Shown piece by piece: positions 1-9,554 of a stretch of 64,000 nucleotides of DNA. Positions within the stretch are counted from its first letter, which is position 1. The number at the start of each line of letters is the position of its first letter. Made by a program: the position numbers and the translations under genes. The stretch covers positions 62,001 through 126,000 of the forward strand of contig NZ_RBTP01000031.1 of the NCBI RefSeq assembly GCF_003702045.1. Direction: 5' to 3'. This DNA is from Pseudomonas viridiflava. Its GTDB lineage: Bacteria; Pseudomonadota; Gammaproteobacteria; Pseudomonadales; Pseudomonadaceae. The notes under the pieces were generated by a model. The model made no database searches, was not told the origin of the DNA, and was given only the letters and a program-made list of their open reading frames with translations.

Positions 1-33
1 CAGGCCTGTGCCGCTGATGACGACGTTGTGCAC
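1..33 (-). CDS. beta-ketoacyl-ACP synthase III-type protein, first 11 codons only
   Basis: Only the beginning of this gene is inside the window. Read on the minus strand from a GTG start it gives M-H-N-V-V-I-S-G-T-G-L, which I recognise as the usual N-terminus of a Pseudomonas KAS III-type (FabH-like) condensing enzyme. An AGAGGAA ribosome site lies six bases upstream of the GTG. The rest of the protein, including its catalytic Cys-His-Asn, is beyond the left edge, so the call rests on eleven residues plus the ribosome site. Confidence 0.6.
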   Translation of the reverse strand, partial: MHNVVISGTGL

Positions 34-325
34 GGTCGTTCCTCTCTTATTGAAGGTCGCAGGTATTGGCCTGCCAAGGCACGGCACGTGGCAACCCACG
101 ACTGTTCTGGGACCAACGTACCAATGCGTATATGAATCATGCGTTCGTAAAACAAATGCGCGAGGCTCAGGCCACGTCTACGGCATTGTGAAGACAGACG
201 CGGAGTGTGCCACAGCGCCCGGTTTTAGCGCCATCGGGCCAATGAGTATTGGCCCCGTAGATCCGTCTCGCCGTCGGCCGCGCATTCGAGCGCGGCCGTA
301 TTTCAGTGACGCGCAAGGCTGGAGA
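34..325. other. gap between KAS III start and hrpA end, with two hairpins
   Basis: No convincing gene. Two perfect short palindromes are present: 236-255 (8-bp arms, loop GAGT) and 275-298 (9-bp GC-rich arms, 6-base loop). Both lie just downstream of the hrpA stop codon on the minus strand and could stabilise or end its transcript. Neither has a following T-run, so a classic rho-independent terminator is not shown. The promoter of the KAS III-type gene should also be in this gap. Confidence 0.4.
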
Positions 326-3300
326 TCAGCCTTCCACCAGACTCCACTGTTTGCTCAACCGTTTGTCAGACACCGGCATCCGGGTGCCCAACTGCTGAGC
401 GAAGAGCGAGACGCGATACTCTTCCATCCACCAACGATAGACCGCCAGCTCCGGGTCGCGCTTGCCTTCCTGGCGGTGTTTATCGGCACGCGCCTGATAC
501 TGCGCCCACAGCCCCGCCAACTCAATGCTCCAGACCCGGTCCTTTTGCACCTGGCCGGGCAGTTTTTCCAGACGTATCTCGATGGCCTTGAGGTAGCGCG
601 GCAGCTCCTTGAGCCATTGCGCGGGCGTTTCGCGCACAAAGCCCGGATAAACCAGCTTGCCAAGCTGCGCCTTGATGTCATTGAGCGCAACCGCCTGGGC
701 CAGATCGATCTTGCCTTTGAAGCGCTTCTGCAAACCGTGCCATAGCTTGAGAATCTCAAGGGTCAGCTTTGCCAGACGCTCGGCATGCTCGGTCCAGTCG
801 GCACGTTTGCGTTCGGCCAGCGACAGCAACCCGGCGCCGTCACGGGGCAGCTCGGCTTCGCTTTCCAGAACACAACTGTCGAGGCTGGCCAGCAGGATGT
901 CTTCAATCAGTGCATCGATACGACCCAACTCGCGGTACAACAAGGCCAGCTCAGTCTGGCCCGGAAGCTTGCTTCGCAAGAACTTCGCGGGCTCGGCCAA
1001 CTGTTGCAGCAACAGCCGTTGCAGAGCGCGGCGATGCTGATATTCGGCCTCGGCCTGGGTCGAGAAGCGGCCTTCCTTGACCGTGCCAGCCTCTTCCACC
1101 AGCGCGGGGTACACCGTCATCGACAGCCCGGCGATGTTCTGTTGGGTTTTCTGTGCCACCGGCGCGAACACCTTGGCCTCGACCGGCTGTTGGCTTTTCG
1201 CTGACTGCGGGACGGCGAGCGCAGCCTGGCTGGCTTCAGCAAAACGCGCCGTGAGTTCGTCCAGCTCTCGGCCTTCGCCAAGGAACTTGCCATTGCCATC
1301 GACAATTTCAAGGTTCATTTTCAAATGGTTATCGAGCTGCTGAGCCGCTTCGGCCCAGGCTTCGTCGGTGACCCGGGCACCCGTCATGCGCAACAACTCG
1401 CGGCCCAGTGCGTAGGGCAGAGAGCCCTCGCCAAAGGTGATGCGCTGCAAGGCGGCCTTGATGAAGTCAGGCACCGGCACGAAGTTTTTGCGCACTGCCT
1501 TGGGCAGGTTGCGGACCAGCGCAATGCACTTGGCCTCCAGCAGACCCGGCACCAGCCACTCCAAGCGCTCGGCGGGCAACGTCAGCAACAGCGGTGCGGG
1601 GACGCGCAGGGTCACCCCGTCGCGCGGATGATTGGGCTCGAAGTGATAGGTCAGCGACAGGCTCAGCTCACCCAGACGCAAAGTATCCGGGTACTGCGCG
1701 GCGGTGACTTCGCTGGCCTCGCGGGCCAGCACATCCTCTTCGCGCATGATCAACAGTTGCGGGTTCTTTTGGCTCTCGACCTTGTACCAGCTGTCGAAGG
1801 TCGCCGTCTGGTGAATCTCGGCCGGAATGCGCGCTTCGTAAAAGCTGTAGAGCGTGTCTTCGTCGGCCAGAATGTCGCGACGACGGGCCTTGGCTTCCAG
1901 CTCGTCGAGCTGTTCCAGCAGGCGAGTATTGGCGCTCAGGCATTTGGCACGGGACAGGATATCGCCGCGCACCAGGCCTTCGCGGATGAATAATTCACGC
2001 GACACCACAGGATCCACAGGACCGAAATGCACCGGACGGCGGCCGACCACGATCAGGCCGAACAGGGTGATCTGTTCGAAGGCCACGACCTGTCCGCGCT
2101 TCTTCTCCCAATGCGGCTCGAAATGGTTTTTCTTGATCAGGTGCCCGGCCAGCGGCTCGATCCAGTCGGCGTCGATCTTGGCAACCATGCGCGCATACAG
2201 CTTGGTGGTTTCCACCAGCTCGGCGGTCATCAGCCACTGCGGACGCTTCTTGCCCAGCCCGGAGGATGGATGTATCCAGAAACGTCGCTGCCGCGCACCG
2301 AGGTAGTCGCCTTCCTCGGCTTTCTGACCGATCTGGCTCAGCAAGCCAGACAGAATCGCCTTATGGAATTTCGGATAATCCGCCGGTTCCTTGTTGACTG
2401 TCAGTTGCAGGTCACGACAGATCAGGCTCAGTTGCCGATGGGAGTCACGCCACTCGCGCAGGCGCAGGTAATTGAGGAAGTTGCGGCGACACCAATTGCG
2501 CAGCGGACTGGCGGTCAACGTCTGGCGCTGCTCTTCGAAACCGCGCCACAGATTGACCAGCCCGGCGAAGTCCGAGTCGGCGTCCTTCCACTGGGCGTGC
2601 GCCTGATCGGCCGCCTGCTGACGCTCGGGCGGACGCTCGCGTACGTCCTGCACCGACATGGCACTGGCCACGATCAACACTTCCTGCAAACTGCCCTGCT
2701 TGGCGGCTTCCAGCAGCATGCGCCCCATGCGCGGGTCCACCGGCAAACGCGCCAACTGGCGGCCCAAGGGGGTTAACTGGTTCTCGCGATTGACCGCCGA
2801 GAGCTCCTGCAACAAGTTGAAACCGTCACTGATGGCCTTGCCATCCGGCGGTTCAATGAACGGAAAGTCGGTGATCTCGCCCAGGCGCAGGTGCAACATC
2901 TGCAGGATCACCGCCGCCAGGTTGGTGCGCAGGATCTCGGGATCGGTGAATTCAGGTCGGGCGTTGAAATCTTCTTCGCTGTAAAGCCGCACGCACAGGC
3001 CCGGCTCGACACGCCCGCAGCGACCCTTGCGCTGATTGGCACTGGCCTGGGACACAGCTTCGATCGGCAGACGCTGAACCTTGGCGCGGTAACTGTAGCG
3101 GCTGATGCGCGCCGTGCCGGTATCGATCACGTAGCGGATGCCCGGCACGGTCAGCGAGGTTTCAGCCACGTTGGTGGCCAGCACCACACGGCGCCCCGGG
3201 TGGGACTGGAAAATACGCTGCTGCTCGGCAGGCGACAGGCGGGCGTACAGCGGCAGGATTTCTGTGTGCTTGAGCTGAGCCTTGCGCAGCATTTCAGCGG

Positions 3301-4237
3301 CGTCACGGATCTCACGCTCGCCAGGCAGGAACACCAGCACGTCGCCCGGGCTCTTGCGTTCGCTGCGCTCGAAGGCTGCCAGTTCGTCCAGCGTGGCCAG
3401 AATCGCCTGATCGACGGTCAGGTCTTCCTCGACGCTGTTGCCCTCCTCGTCCTGCTCGCTGGTCAGCGGGCGATACCAAGTGTCGACCGGAAAGGTGCGG
3501 CCCGACACCTCGATGATGGGCGCGTCGTTGAAATGCTCGGAGAAACGCTGCAGGTCGATGGTCGCGGACGTGATGATGACTTTCAGGTCCGGGCGACGCG
3601 GCAGCAGGGTTTTCAGGTAGCCGAGCAAAAAGTCGATGTTCAGGCTGCGTTCGTGAGCCTCGTCGACGATGATGGTGTCGTAACGCTCAAGAAAGCGGTC
3701 GTGCTGGGTTTCGGCCAGCAGAATGCCGTCCGTCATCAGCTTGATCAGGGTGTTACTGTCGCTCTGATCCTCGAATCGCACTTGATAACCGACCAGCGCG
3801 CCCAATGGTGTGGCGAGTTCGTCAGCCACCCGACTGGCGACACTGCGCGCGGCGATTCGACGCGGCTGGGTGTGGCCGATCAGGCCGTGTTGCCCGCGAC
3901 CGATTTCCAGGCATATCTTCGGCAACTGGGTAGTTTTACCCGAGCCGGTTTCGCCCGCGATGATCAGCACCTGATGTTTGAGCAGCGCGTCCTTGATTTC
4001 GTCCCGCTTGGCGGCGATGGGCAGGTTGTCGTCATAGCGAACCGTCGGCACGCTTTCGCGTCGCGCCGTCACCTGTGCGCAGGACGCCTGAACCCGCGCC
4101 ACCCACTGCGCCAGCTTCGCCTCGTCAGGCTTCTTGCGCAGTTCGTGCAACTGACGACGCAGACGATGGCGGTCGCCGATCATCGCTTGATCGAGGTTTT
4201 TCAGGAGTTGGTCGATGTTGGGCGATTCGTCGGTCAT
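326..4237 (-). CDS. hrpA: ATP-dependent RNA helicase HrpA (DEAH box)
   Basis: Full-length 1303-residue DEAH-box RNA helicase, in the size range of E. coli HrpA. Walker A GETGSGKT lies at residues 95-102, DEAH at 192-195 and SAT at 224-226; a helicase C domain with QRKGRCGR follows, then the long C-terminal region of this family. These helicases are linked to mRNA processing and to rescue of stalled ribosomes in the cytoplasm. The ATG at 4235-4237 has no strong Shine-Dalgarno. The name must not be confused with the type III pilin HrpA of P. syringae, which is a small unrelated protein. The gene stands alone. Confidence 0.97.
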   Translation of the reverse strand: MTDESPNIDQLLKNLDQAMIGDRHRLRRQLHELRKKPDEAKLAQWVARVQASCAQVTARRESVPTVRYDDNLPIAAKRDEIKDALLKHQVLIIAGETGSGKTTQLPKICLEIGRGQHGLIGHTQPRRIAARSVASRVADELATPLGALVGYQVRFEDQSDSNTLIKLMTDGILLAETQHDRFLERYDTIIVDEAHERSLNIDFLLGYLKTLLPRRPDLKVIITSATIDLQRFSEHFNDAPIIEVSGRTFPVDTWYRPLTSEQDEEGNSVEEDLTVDQAILATLDELAAFERSERKSPGDVLVFLPGEREIRDAAEMLRKAQLKHTEILPLYARLSPAEQQRIFQSHPGRRVVLATNVAETSLTVPGIRYVIDTGTARISRYSYRAKVQRLPIEAVSQASANQRKGRCGRVEPGLCVRLYSEEDFNARPEFTDPEILRTNLAAVILQMLHLRLGEITDFPFIEPPDGKAISDGFNLLQELSAVNRENQLTPLGRQLARLPVDPRMGRMLLEAAKQGSLQEVLIVASAMSVQDVRERPPERQQAADQAHAQWKDADSDFAGLVNLWRGFEEQRQTLTASPLRNWCRRNFLNYLRLREWRDSHRQLSLICRDLQLTVNKEPADYPKFHKAILSGLLSQIGQKAEEGDYLGARQRRFWIHPSSGLGKKRPQWLMTAELVETTKLYARMVAKIDADWIEPLAGHLIKKNHFEPHWEKKRGQVVAFEQITLFGLIVVGRRPVHFGPVDPVVSRELFIREGLVRGDILSRAKCLSANTRLLEQLDELEAKARRRDILADEDTLYSFYEARIPAEIHQTATFDSWYKVESQKNPQLLIMREEDVLAREASEVTAAQYPDTLRLGELSLSLTYHFEPNHPRDGVTLRVPAPLLLTLPAERLEWLVPGLLEAKCIALVRNLPKAVRKNFVPVPDFIKAALQRITFGEGSLPYALGRELLRMTGARVTDEAWAEAAQQLDNHLKMNLEIVDGNGKFLGEGRELDELTARFAEASQAALAVPQSAKSQQPVEAKVFAPVAQKTQQNIAGLSMTVYPALVEEAGTVKEGRFSTQAEAEYQHRRALQRLLLQQLAEPAKFLRSKLPGQTELALLYRELGRIDALIEDILLASLDSCVLESEAELPRDGAGLLSLAERKRADWTEHAERLAKLTLEILKLWHGLQKRFKGKIDLAQAVALNDIKAQLGKLVYPGFVRETPAQWLKELPRYLKAIEIRLEKLPGQVQKDRVWSIELAGLWAQYQARADKHRQEGKRDPELAVYRWWMEEYRVSLFAQQLGTRMPVSDKRLSKQWSLVEG

Positions 4238-4390
4238 CAGGTGCGCAGAGTCTTTTCTTGAAGGATACAGAGGCGCGATTGTCGCAGATTGCGCAAGAGA
4301 GGACGACTGTTGGGGGCGGATTGGGGCTGATCGAATCGCAGCTGCTGACCTTCAAACACTGCATGGCCATTGAAAACATTGTTTGAGGTC

Positions 4391-4480
4391 GTGGGAGCGG
4401 ACTCGTCCGCGAAAGGGCCGACCCATTCAATCGAGACGCGGCGTGCGGAAAACAGCCTTCGTGGACAAGTCCACTCCCAC
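4391..4480. repeat. REPIN: two inverted REP sequences
   Basis: The left REP begins GTGGGAGCGGACTCGTCCGCG (4391-4413). The right one is its inverted partner, ending with a GTGGGAGTGGAC-type sequence read on the minus strand (4458-4480). About 44 bases lie between them. The same arrangement, with related spacer sequence in the opposite orientation, occurs at 57329-57415. This matches the REP/REPIN elements known from fluorescent pseudomonads, which are mobilised by RAYT transposases; no RAYT gene is in the window. Confidence 0.85.
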
Positions 4481-4495
4481 GTGCAGCGTTCAACC

Positions 4496-4517
4496 GTAGG
4501 AGCGCGCTTGCCCGCGA
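4496..4517 (+). repeat. single REP-like sequence
   Basis: The sequence GTAGGAGCGCGCTTGCCCGC differs from the Pseudomonas REP core in a few bases. It lies 15 bases beyond the REPIN at 4391-4480 and has no obvious inverted partner, so it looks like a solitary or decayed copy. Confidence 0.6.
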
Positions 4518-4573
4518 TCTGCCGGGCACAGGCAGCAAACCAGATGCGTGATAAACCTGTCACATGACCTGCC

Positions 4574-4606
4574 AAAAACGACAACGCCGTGTCAGGGGAC
4601 ACGGCG
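4574..4606 (-). terminator. rho-independent terminator of fadD1
   Basis: On the minus strand a perfect 9-bp stem CGCCGTGTC/GACACGGCG with a 4-base loop (4585-4606) is followed by TTGTCGTTTTT. It starts 22 bases after the fadD1 stop codon. Confidence 0.85.
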
Positions 4607-4628
4607 CTGTTTGTTACACAGATTCGGC

Positions 4629-6320
4629 TTACTTCTTCACGCCCAGCTTCTTCAACTCCTCGTCACGCAGTTCGCGGCGCAGGATCTTGCCGACGTTGGT
4701 GGTCGGCAGTGAATCGCGAAATTCCACGCTGCGGGGGACTTTGTAGCCGGTCAGGTTGGCGCGCATGTGCTCCATGACCTGATCCTTGGTGAGCGTCACG
4801 CCGGGCTTGGCAACCACGAACACCTTGATGGCCTCACCCGATTTTTCATCGGGGATGCCGATGGCGGCGCATTGCAGGACGCCGGGCAGCGTGACCAGCA
4901 CGTCTTCCAGTTCGTTGGGGTAAACGTTGAAGCCGGAGATCAGAATCATGTCTTTCTTGCGATCGACGATGCGCAGGTAACCGTCGGGCTGGATGATCGC
5001 GATGTCGCCGGTCTTGAGCCAGCCATCCGCATCAAGCATTTCGTCGGTGGCTTCCTGACGCTGCCAGTAGCCCTTCATGACTTGCGGACCCTTGATGCAC
5101 AACTCGCCTGTTTCACCCAACGCCAGTTCAGTGCCCGCATCGTCGATGACCTTGCACAAGGTGGACGGCACAGGAATGCCGATGGTGCCCATCTGGATCT
5201 TCTGAATGGGGTTCACTGTCGCGACCGGACTGGTTTCGGTCATGCCGTAACCTTCGCAGATCGGGCAGTTGGTGACCTGTTTCCAGCGCTCGGCCGCTGC
5301 CAGTTGTAGGGCCATGCCTCCGGACAACGTGACTTTCAGCGCCGAGAAATCAAGGTTGCGGAATGCCTCGCTGTTGCACAGGGCAACGAACAGGGTATTC
5401 AAACCCACGAAGCCGGAGAACTTCCATTTGGACAGTTCCTTGACCATCGCAGGCAGGTCCCGGGGGTTGCTGATCAGCACGTTATGGTTACCGATCAACA
5501 TCATGGCCATACAGTGAAAGGTAAACGCATAGATGTGATAGAGCGGCAACGGCGTGATGAGAATTTCGCTGCCTTCATTGAGGTTGGAGGCCATCAGCGC
5601 GCGGCATTGAAGCATGTTGGCGATCAGGTTGCGATGGGTGAGCATCGCGCCTTTGGCCACGCCAGTGGTGCCTCCGGTGTACTGCAGCACGGCGACTTCA
5701 GCCTGGTCAGGGGACACGTCGGTGACGGGTCGGCCGTGGCCTTTTTTCAGAACATCGTTGAATTTGACGGCGTCAGGCAGGTGGTAGGCCGGGACCATCT
5801 TCTTCACGTACTTGATGACGCTATTGACCAGCAGGCGCTTGAGCGGCGGCAGCAGGTCCGCCACTTCAGTGACGATGACATGCTTGACCTGGGTCTTGGG
5901 CACGACCTTTTCCGCCAGATGCGCCATGTTGGCCAGACACACCAGCGCTTTGGCACCGGAATCATTGAACTGGTGTTCCATTTCACGGGCGGTATAAAGC
6001 GGGTTGGTGTTGACCACGATCAGGCCGGCACGAATGGCGCCGAACACGGCAACGGGGTACTGCAGGACATTGGGCAGTTGCACGGCGATACGGTCGCCGG
6101 GCACAAGGTCGGTGTGCTGTTGAATCCAGGCGGCGAAAGCGCCGGACAACGTGTACAGCTCGCCGTACGTGAGGGTCTTGCCCAGATTGCTGAATGCGGG
6201 TTTATCGGCGAAACGCTGGCAGGACTGCTTCAGGACCGCCTGGACGTTGGGATACTCATCAGGGTTGATATCGGTGGGGATACCAGACGGGTATTTATCC
6301 TTCCAGAAGTTTTCAATCAT
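4629..6320 (-). CDS. fadD1: long-chain fatty acid-CoA ligase FadD1
   Basis: A 563-residue acyl-CoA synthetase of the AMP-forming superfamily that activates fatty acids to acyl-CoA for beta-oxidation. The P-loop-like motif YTGGTTGVAKGAM, the GYGMTETSP motif, the GWLKTGDIA motif and DRKKDMILISGFNVYPNE are all intact. The start ATG (6318-6320) has GGAG eight bases upstream. It lies downstream of a close paralogue in the same direction, as in P. aeruginosa where (from memory) fadD2 precedes fadD1. A terminator separates the two, so fadD1 probably has its own promoter in the 354-base gap. Confidence 0.95.
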   Translation of the reverse strand: MIENFWKDKYPSGIPTDINPDEYPNVQAVLKQSCQRFADKPAFSNLGKTLTYGELYTLSGAFAAWIQQHTDLVPGDRIAVQLPNVLQYPVAVFGAIRAGLIVVNTNPLYTAREMEHQFNDSGAKALVCLANMAHLAEKVVPKTQVKHVIVTEVADLLPPLKRLLVNSVIKYVKKMVPAYHLPDAVKFNDVLKKGHGRPVTDVSPDQAEVAVLQYTGGTTGVAKGAMLTHRNLIANMLQCRALMASNLNEGSEILITPLPLYHIYAFTFHCMAMMLIGNHNVLISNPRDLPAMVKELSKWKFSGFVGLNTLFVALCNSEAFRNLDFSALKVTLSGGMALQLAAAERWKQVTNCPICEGYGMTETSPVATVNPIQKIQMGTIGIPVPSTLCKVIDDAGTELALGETGELCIKGPQVMKGYWQRQEATDEMLDADGWLKTGDIAIIQPDGYLRIVDRKKDMILISGFNVYPNELEDVLVTLPGVLQCAAIGIPDEKSGEAIKVFVVAKPGVTLTKDQVMEHMRANLTGYKVPRSVEFRDSLPTTNVGKILRRELRDEELKKLGVKK

Positions 6321-6674
6321 TCAGCCAGCTCCATAGCGATAGCGAATTCTTCACATCGCTTTAGGCGATGATTTTCTTGTGTTTTGGAATTGTGCAGTAG
6401 ACGCCCATTCGCTTGATGACAGGTCAAAAAGCGCGCCGAGAGTAGCAGCTTTGCCAAAGGCCGACTAGGGGCAAACAGGGGCTCTACGGTCACAAAAGTG
6501 ACCGATATCAGCGCTCCGGTCACAGCCTCGTTTTCAGTGCGGGAATTTTCGGATTCCCTGAAAGCGTTGAGCCAGAGCGCTTGTAGGACGGGGTTGAGCT
6601 TAGCCAAAAAATAAGGCCCCGCTTGCAGGTCAATACAAACGAGGCCGATGACGCAAAAAGAGACATTTCCTGCA
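6321..6674. other. fadD2-fadD1 gap with terminator and probable fadD1 promoter
   Basis: The right end holds the fadD2 terminator (6605-6646). The remaining 280 bases are probably the fadD1 promoter region and leader. An open frame of 96 codons runs across on the minus strand but ends inside fadD1, has a composition unlike a real protein and no recognisable family, so I do not call it. I see no clear PsrA or FadR-type operator. Confidence 0.5.
6605..6646 (-). terminator. rho-independent terminator of fadD2
   Basis: On the minus strand GGCCTCGTTTG pairs with CAAGCGGGGCC (11 pairs including GU), with a 10-base loop, followed by TTATTTTTT. It begins 28 bases after the fadD2 stop codon. Confidence 0.85.
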
Positions 6675-8363
6675 TCAAGCGATCTCGCGGAGCTCCCTGC
6701 GCAGGATCTTGCCCACTGGTGTCATTGGCAAGGATTCACGCAGCACGATCTGCTTGGGGACCTTGTAGCCCGTGAAGTTCTGTTTGCAGAAGTGTTTGAG
6801 TTCCTCGACCGTGAGCCCAGGCTCGCGCGCCACCACAAACAGTTTGACCGCTTCACCCGAGCGCTCATCCGGCACACCGATGCACGCGCAACTGGCGACT
6901 TTGGGGTGGGACATGACGACGTCTTCGATCTCGTTGGGGTAGACGTTGAACCCGGAAACGATGATCAGGTCCTTTTTGCGGTCCACGATGCTGACGAAAC
7001 CGTCGGCACCGATCACCGCGATGTCGCCCGTCTTGAACCAGCCGTCGGCGTCCAGCGCTTCAGCCGTGGCTTCAGGTCGATTCCAATAGCCCTTCATCAC
7101 TTGCGGCCCTTTGATGCACAGCTCGCCGCGTTCATCGAACGGCAGTTCCACACCCTCGTCATTAATGACTTTCATACCCGTGCCCGGAACAGGCAAGCCG
7201 ACCGTACCCAGCCTTGCCAGCGCACCGTAAGGGTTGGCGCTGGCGACCGGCGACGTTTCGGTCAGCCCATACCCCTCGACAATCGTGCAGCCCGTGATCT
7301 CGGCCCAGCGTTCGGCCGTGGCCTTGACCAGCGCGGTGCCACCGGAGTTGGTGCTCTTGAGGCTGGAGAAGTCCAGCTTCTTGAAGTCGGGGTGGTTCAT
7401 CAGCGCCACGAACAGGGTATTGAGTCCGATCATGGCGGTGAACTTCCACTTGCCCAGCTCTTTGATGAACCCGCCGATGTCCCTCGGATTGGTAATCAGA
7501 ACATTGTGATTGCCACTGATGACCATGCACATGCAATGGGCCGTGAAGGCATAGATGTGGTAAAGCGGCAGCGGCGCGATCATCACCTCTCTGGCCTCAC
7601 CGAACATCACGCCTCCCTCGGGGCATTGCTGGCGCATACAGGCGTACACCTGCTGCATGTTGGCGACCAGATTGCCGTGGGTCAGCATCGCGCCCTTGGC
7701 CGCGCCGGTGGTGCCGCCGGTGTATTGCAACACCGCCACGTCATCCAGGCAGACCGTGACAGGCTTCACCGAGCCGCCACGGCCCGTGCGCAAGGCAGTT
7801 TTGAAGCTGATGGCCTGCGGCAGCTCATAGGCCGGGACCATCTTTTTGACGTGGGCCACGATGGTGTTGATCAGCCACCCTTTGGCAGGCGACTGCAGGT
7901 CACCCATTTTCACTTCGATGAGGTAACGAAGTTCGGTGTCGGGGAATACTTCCTGCACCAACTTGCCAAACATATTCAGGTACACCAGCGCCTTGGCACC
8001 CGAGTCCTTGAACTGATGACGCATCTCGCGTGCCGTGTACAACGGATTGGTATTGACCACGATCAGGCCGGCGCGCATCGCCCCGAAGACGGCGATGGGG
8101 TATTGCAGCAGGTTGGGCATTTGCACGGCAATGCGGTCGCCGGGCACCAGATCCGTGTGGTGTTGCAGATAGCTGGCGAAGGCCGCTGAATGACGCTCCA
8201 GGTCTGCGTAGGTCAGCGTGACGCCCATATTGCTGAAAGCAGGCTTGTCCGCAAACTTCTTGCAGGCGCTTTCAAAGACCTCAACGACAGACCGATAGGT
8301 GTGCAGATCCACGTCAGAGGTCACCCCGGCAGGGCGTTTATCGTTCCAGAATTCAGGTTGCAT
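6675..8363 (-). CDS. fadD2: long-chain fatty acid-CoA ligase FadD2
   Basis: A 562-residue AMP-forming acyl-CoA synthetase, clearly paralogous to the next gene downstream. It keeps YTGGTTGAAKGAM, GYGLTETSP, GWFKTGDIA and DRKKDLIIVSGFNVYPNE. I place the start at the ATG at 8361-8363 (MQPEFWNDK) because GAGG lies eight bases upstream and the length then equals the family; an open frame 14 codons longer exists but lacks support. It would supply acyl-CoA to beta-oxidation and, with the phaJ1 gene on the other strand, to polyhydroxyalkanoate precursors. Confidence 0.95.
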   Translation of the reverse strand: MQPEFWNDKRPAGVTSDVDLHTYRSVVEVFESACKKFADKPAFSNMGVTLTYADLERHSAAFASYLQHHTDLVPGDRIAVQMPNLLQYPIAVFGAMRAGLIVVNTNPLYTAREMRHQFKDSGAKALVYLNMFGKLVQEVFPDTELRYLIEVKMGDLQSPAKGWLINTIVAHVKKMVPAYELPQAISFKTALRTGRGGSVKPVTVCLDDVAVLQYTGGTTGAAKGAMLTHGNLVANMQQVYACMRQQCPEGGVMFGEAREVMIAPLPLYHIYAFTAHCMCMVISGNHNVLITNPRDIGGFIKELGKWKFTAMIGLNTLFVALMNHPDFKKLDFSSLKSTNSGGTALVKATAERWAEITGCTIVEGYGLTETSPVASANPYGALARLGTVGLPVPGTGMKVINDEGVELPFDERGELCIKGPQVMKGYWNRPEATAEALDADGWFKTGDIAVIGADGFVSIVDRKKDLIIVSGFNVYPNEIEDVVMSHPKVASCACIGVPDERSGEAVKLFVVAREPGLTVEELKHFCKQNFTGYKVPKQIVLRESLPMTPVGKILRRELREIA

Positions 8364-8567
8364 TATTTTTATCCTCTTCCCTGCGTATGCCTGGTCGCCA
8401 TTCACAATCGCGACCGCCCGACGTTAGCAGTTAAACCCTGGAAGGCAAATATGCCAGTCGGCTTCATCAACATCGTGAATCTTTCTGCTATTCAGGATGC
8501 CATTCACTTGGAGCTATACACTTAAGCCTACATCCTCAGGGCAGCCGCTCCAGATCGGGAAATCGCC

Positions 8568-9512
8568 ATGCATCACGAAACATTCTGGCTCGACACCAAC
8601 GACCATTGCCGCCTGTACGTCAACGCCTGGCTGCCTGATACCCCGCCCAAGGCCGTCATGATGCTGGTCCACGGCATGGCCGAACACAGCGGTCGTTACG
8701 GGCGGCTCGGGCTGGCGTTGAGCGCGGCAGGGATCGCGCTGTACGCACACGACCAGCGCGGCCACGGCAGAACCGCGCAGCAAGGCAGGCTCGGGCATTT
8801 CGCCAATACAGGCGGCTGGAACAATGTGGTGGACGATCTGGCAGCCGTGAGCCAGTCAATCAGCCAGCGGCATCCGGACCTGCCGCTGTTTCTGCTGGGC
8901 CACAGCATGGGCAGCTACATCGCCCAGGCCTACCTGATGCACCACGGTGCGAGTGTGCAGGGGGCGATTCTCAGTGGCTCGAACTTCCAGCCGGCGGCGT
9001 TCTATCGCGGCGCCCGCCTGGTTGCCCGGTTCGAGTGCCTGCGCCAGGGTCGCAAAGGGCGCAGCGCGCTGATCGAATGGTTGTCGTTTGGCTCGTTCAA
9101 TAAAGCGTTCAAGCCGACCCGCAGTTGCTTTGACTGGCTGAGTCGTGACCCGGATGAGGTGGACAAATACGTGCAGGACCCTCTGTGCGGCTTTCGCTGC
9201 ACCAATCAATTGTGGGTAGATCTGCTCGGCGGGCTGCAAAAAATCAGCACGCCTTCGAACATGGCACAGATCGACTCCAGCCTTCCTTTGCTGATTATTG
9301 GCGGCGAATGTGATCCGGTGAGTGCCGGCAAGCGTCTGAAGGATCTTGCCGATGCATTGGCAGAAGCGGGTCATCAAGTGTTACAACTTAAGGTTTACCC
9401 CCAGGCACGCCACGAAGTGCTCAATGACACGAACCGCGATGAAGTCACTCACGACCTGCTCGACTGGCTGCACAACGCCCTCGAGCAGCCAAGACCGCGC
9501 CGGGCCGAATGA
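8568..9512 (+). CDS. alpha/beta hydrolase, lysophospholipase/monoacylglycerol lipase-like
   Basis: A 314-residue serine hydrolase. The nucleophile elbow GHSMG is near residue 110, the oxyanion-side LVHGMAEHSGRY is near residue 33, and acid and histidine are plausible in GGECDPVS and ARHEVLND near the end. This is the Hydrolase_4 / lysophospholipase family, acting on lipid esters. It is divergent from fadD2 and 42 bases upstream of phaJ1, the arrangement known for the fatty-acid cluster of pseudomonads, so a role in releasing fatty acids is likely but inferred. No signal peptide is seen; cytoplasmic. Confidence 0.9.
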   Translation: MHHETFWLDTNDHCRLYVNAWLPDTPPKAVMMLVHGMAEHSGRYGRLGLALSAAGIALYAHDQRGHGRTAQQGRLGHFANTGGWNNVVDDLAAVSQSISQRHPDLPLFLLGHSMGSYIAQAYLMHHGASVQGAILSGSNFQPAAFYRGARLVARFECLRQGRKGRSALIEWLSFGSFNKAFKPTRSCFDWLSRDPDEVDKYVQDPLCGFRCTNQLWVDLLGGLQKISTPSNMAQIDSSLPLLIIGGECDPVSAGKRLKDLADALAEAGHQVLQLKVYPQARHEVLNDTNRDEVTHDLLDWLHNALEQPRPRRAE

Positions 9513-9554
9513 TTCCGTGCGTTTCAACTTCTTTATATTGTCCAGGACAGCCAC

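Larger units (their letters stand above)
4238..4628. other. gap between hrpA and fadD1 holding REP elements and a terminator
   Basis: No gene is supported here. From left to right it holds the hrpA leader, a pair of inverted REP sequences (4391-4480), a third REP-like sequence (4496-4517) and the fadD1 terminator (4574-4606). The short open frames across it follow the palindromes and show no ribosome sites or family similarity. Confidence 0.6.

Noticed and set aside
8..745. Long plus-strand open frame at the left edge
   Set aside because: It runs antisense into hrpA, has no ribosome site and no protein pattern; the true frames are KAS III and hrpA on the minus strand.
326..4237. HrpA as the type III pilin
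   Set aside because: The pilin is a small protein of about 110 residues; this is a 1303-residue helicase.
2891..4261. 456-codon open frame antisense to hrpA
   Set aside because: Typical shadow in high-GC DNA; the DEAH helicase motifs are all on the other strand.
6317..6607. 96-codon minus-strand frame between the two fadD genes
   Set aside because: No ribosome site, no family, and it ends inside fadD1 and starts inside the fadD2 terminator.
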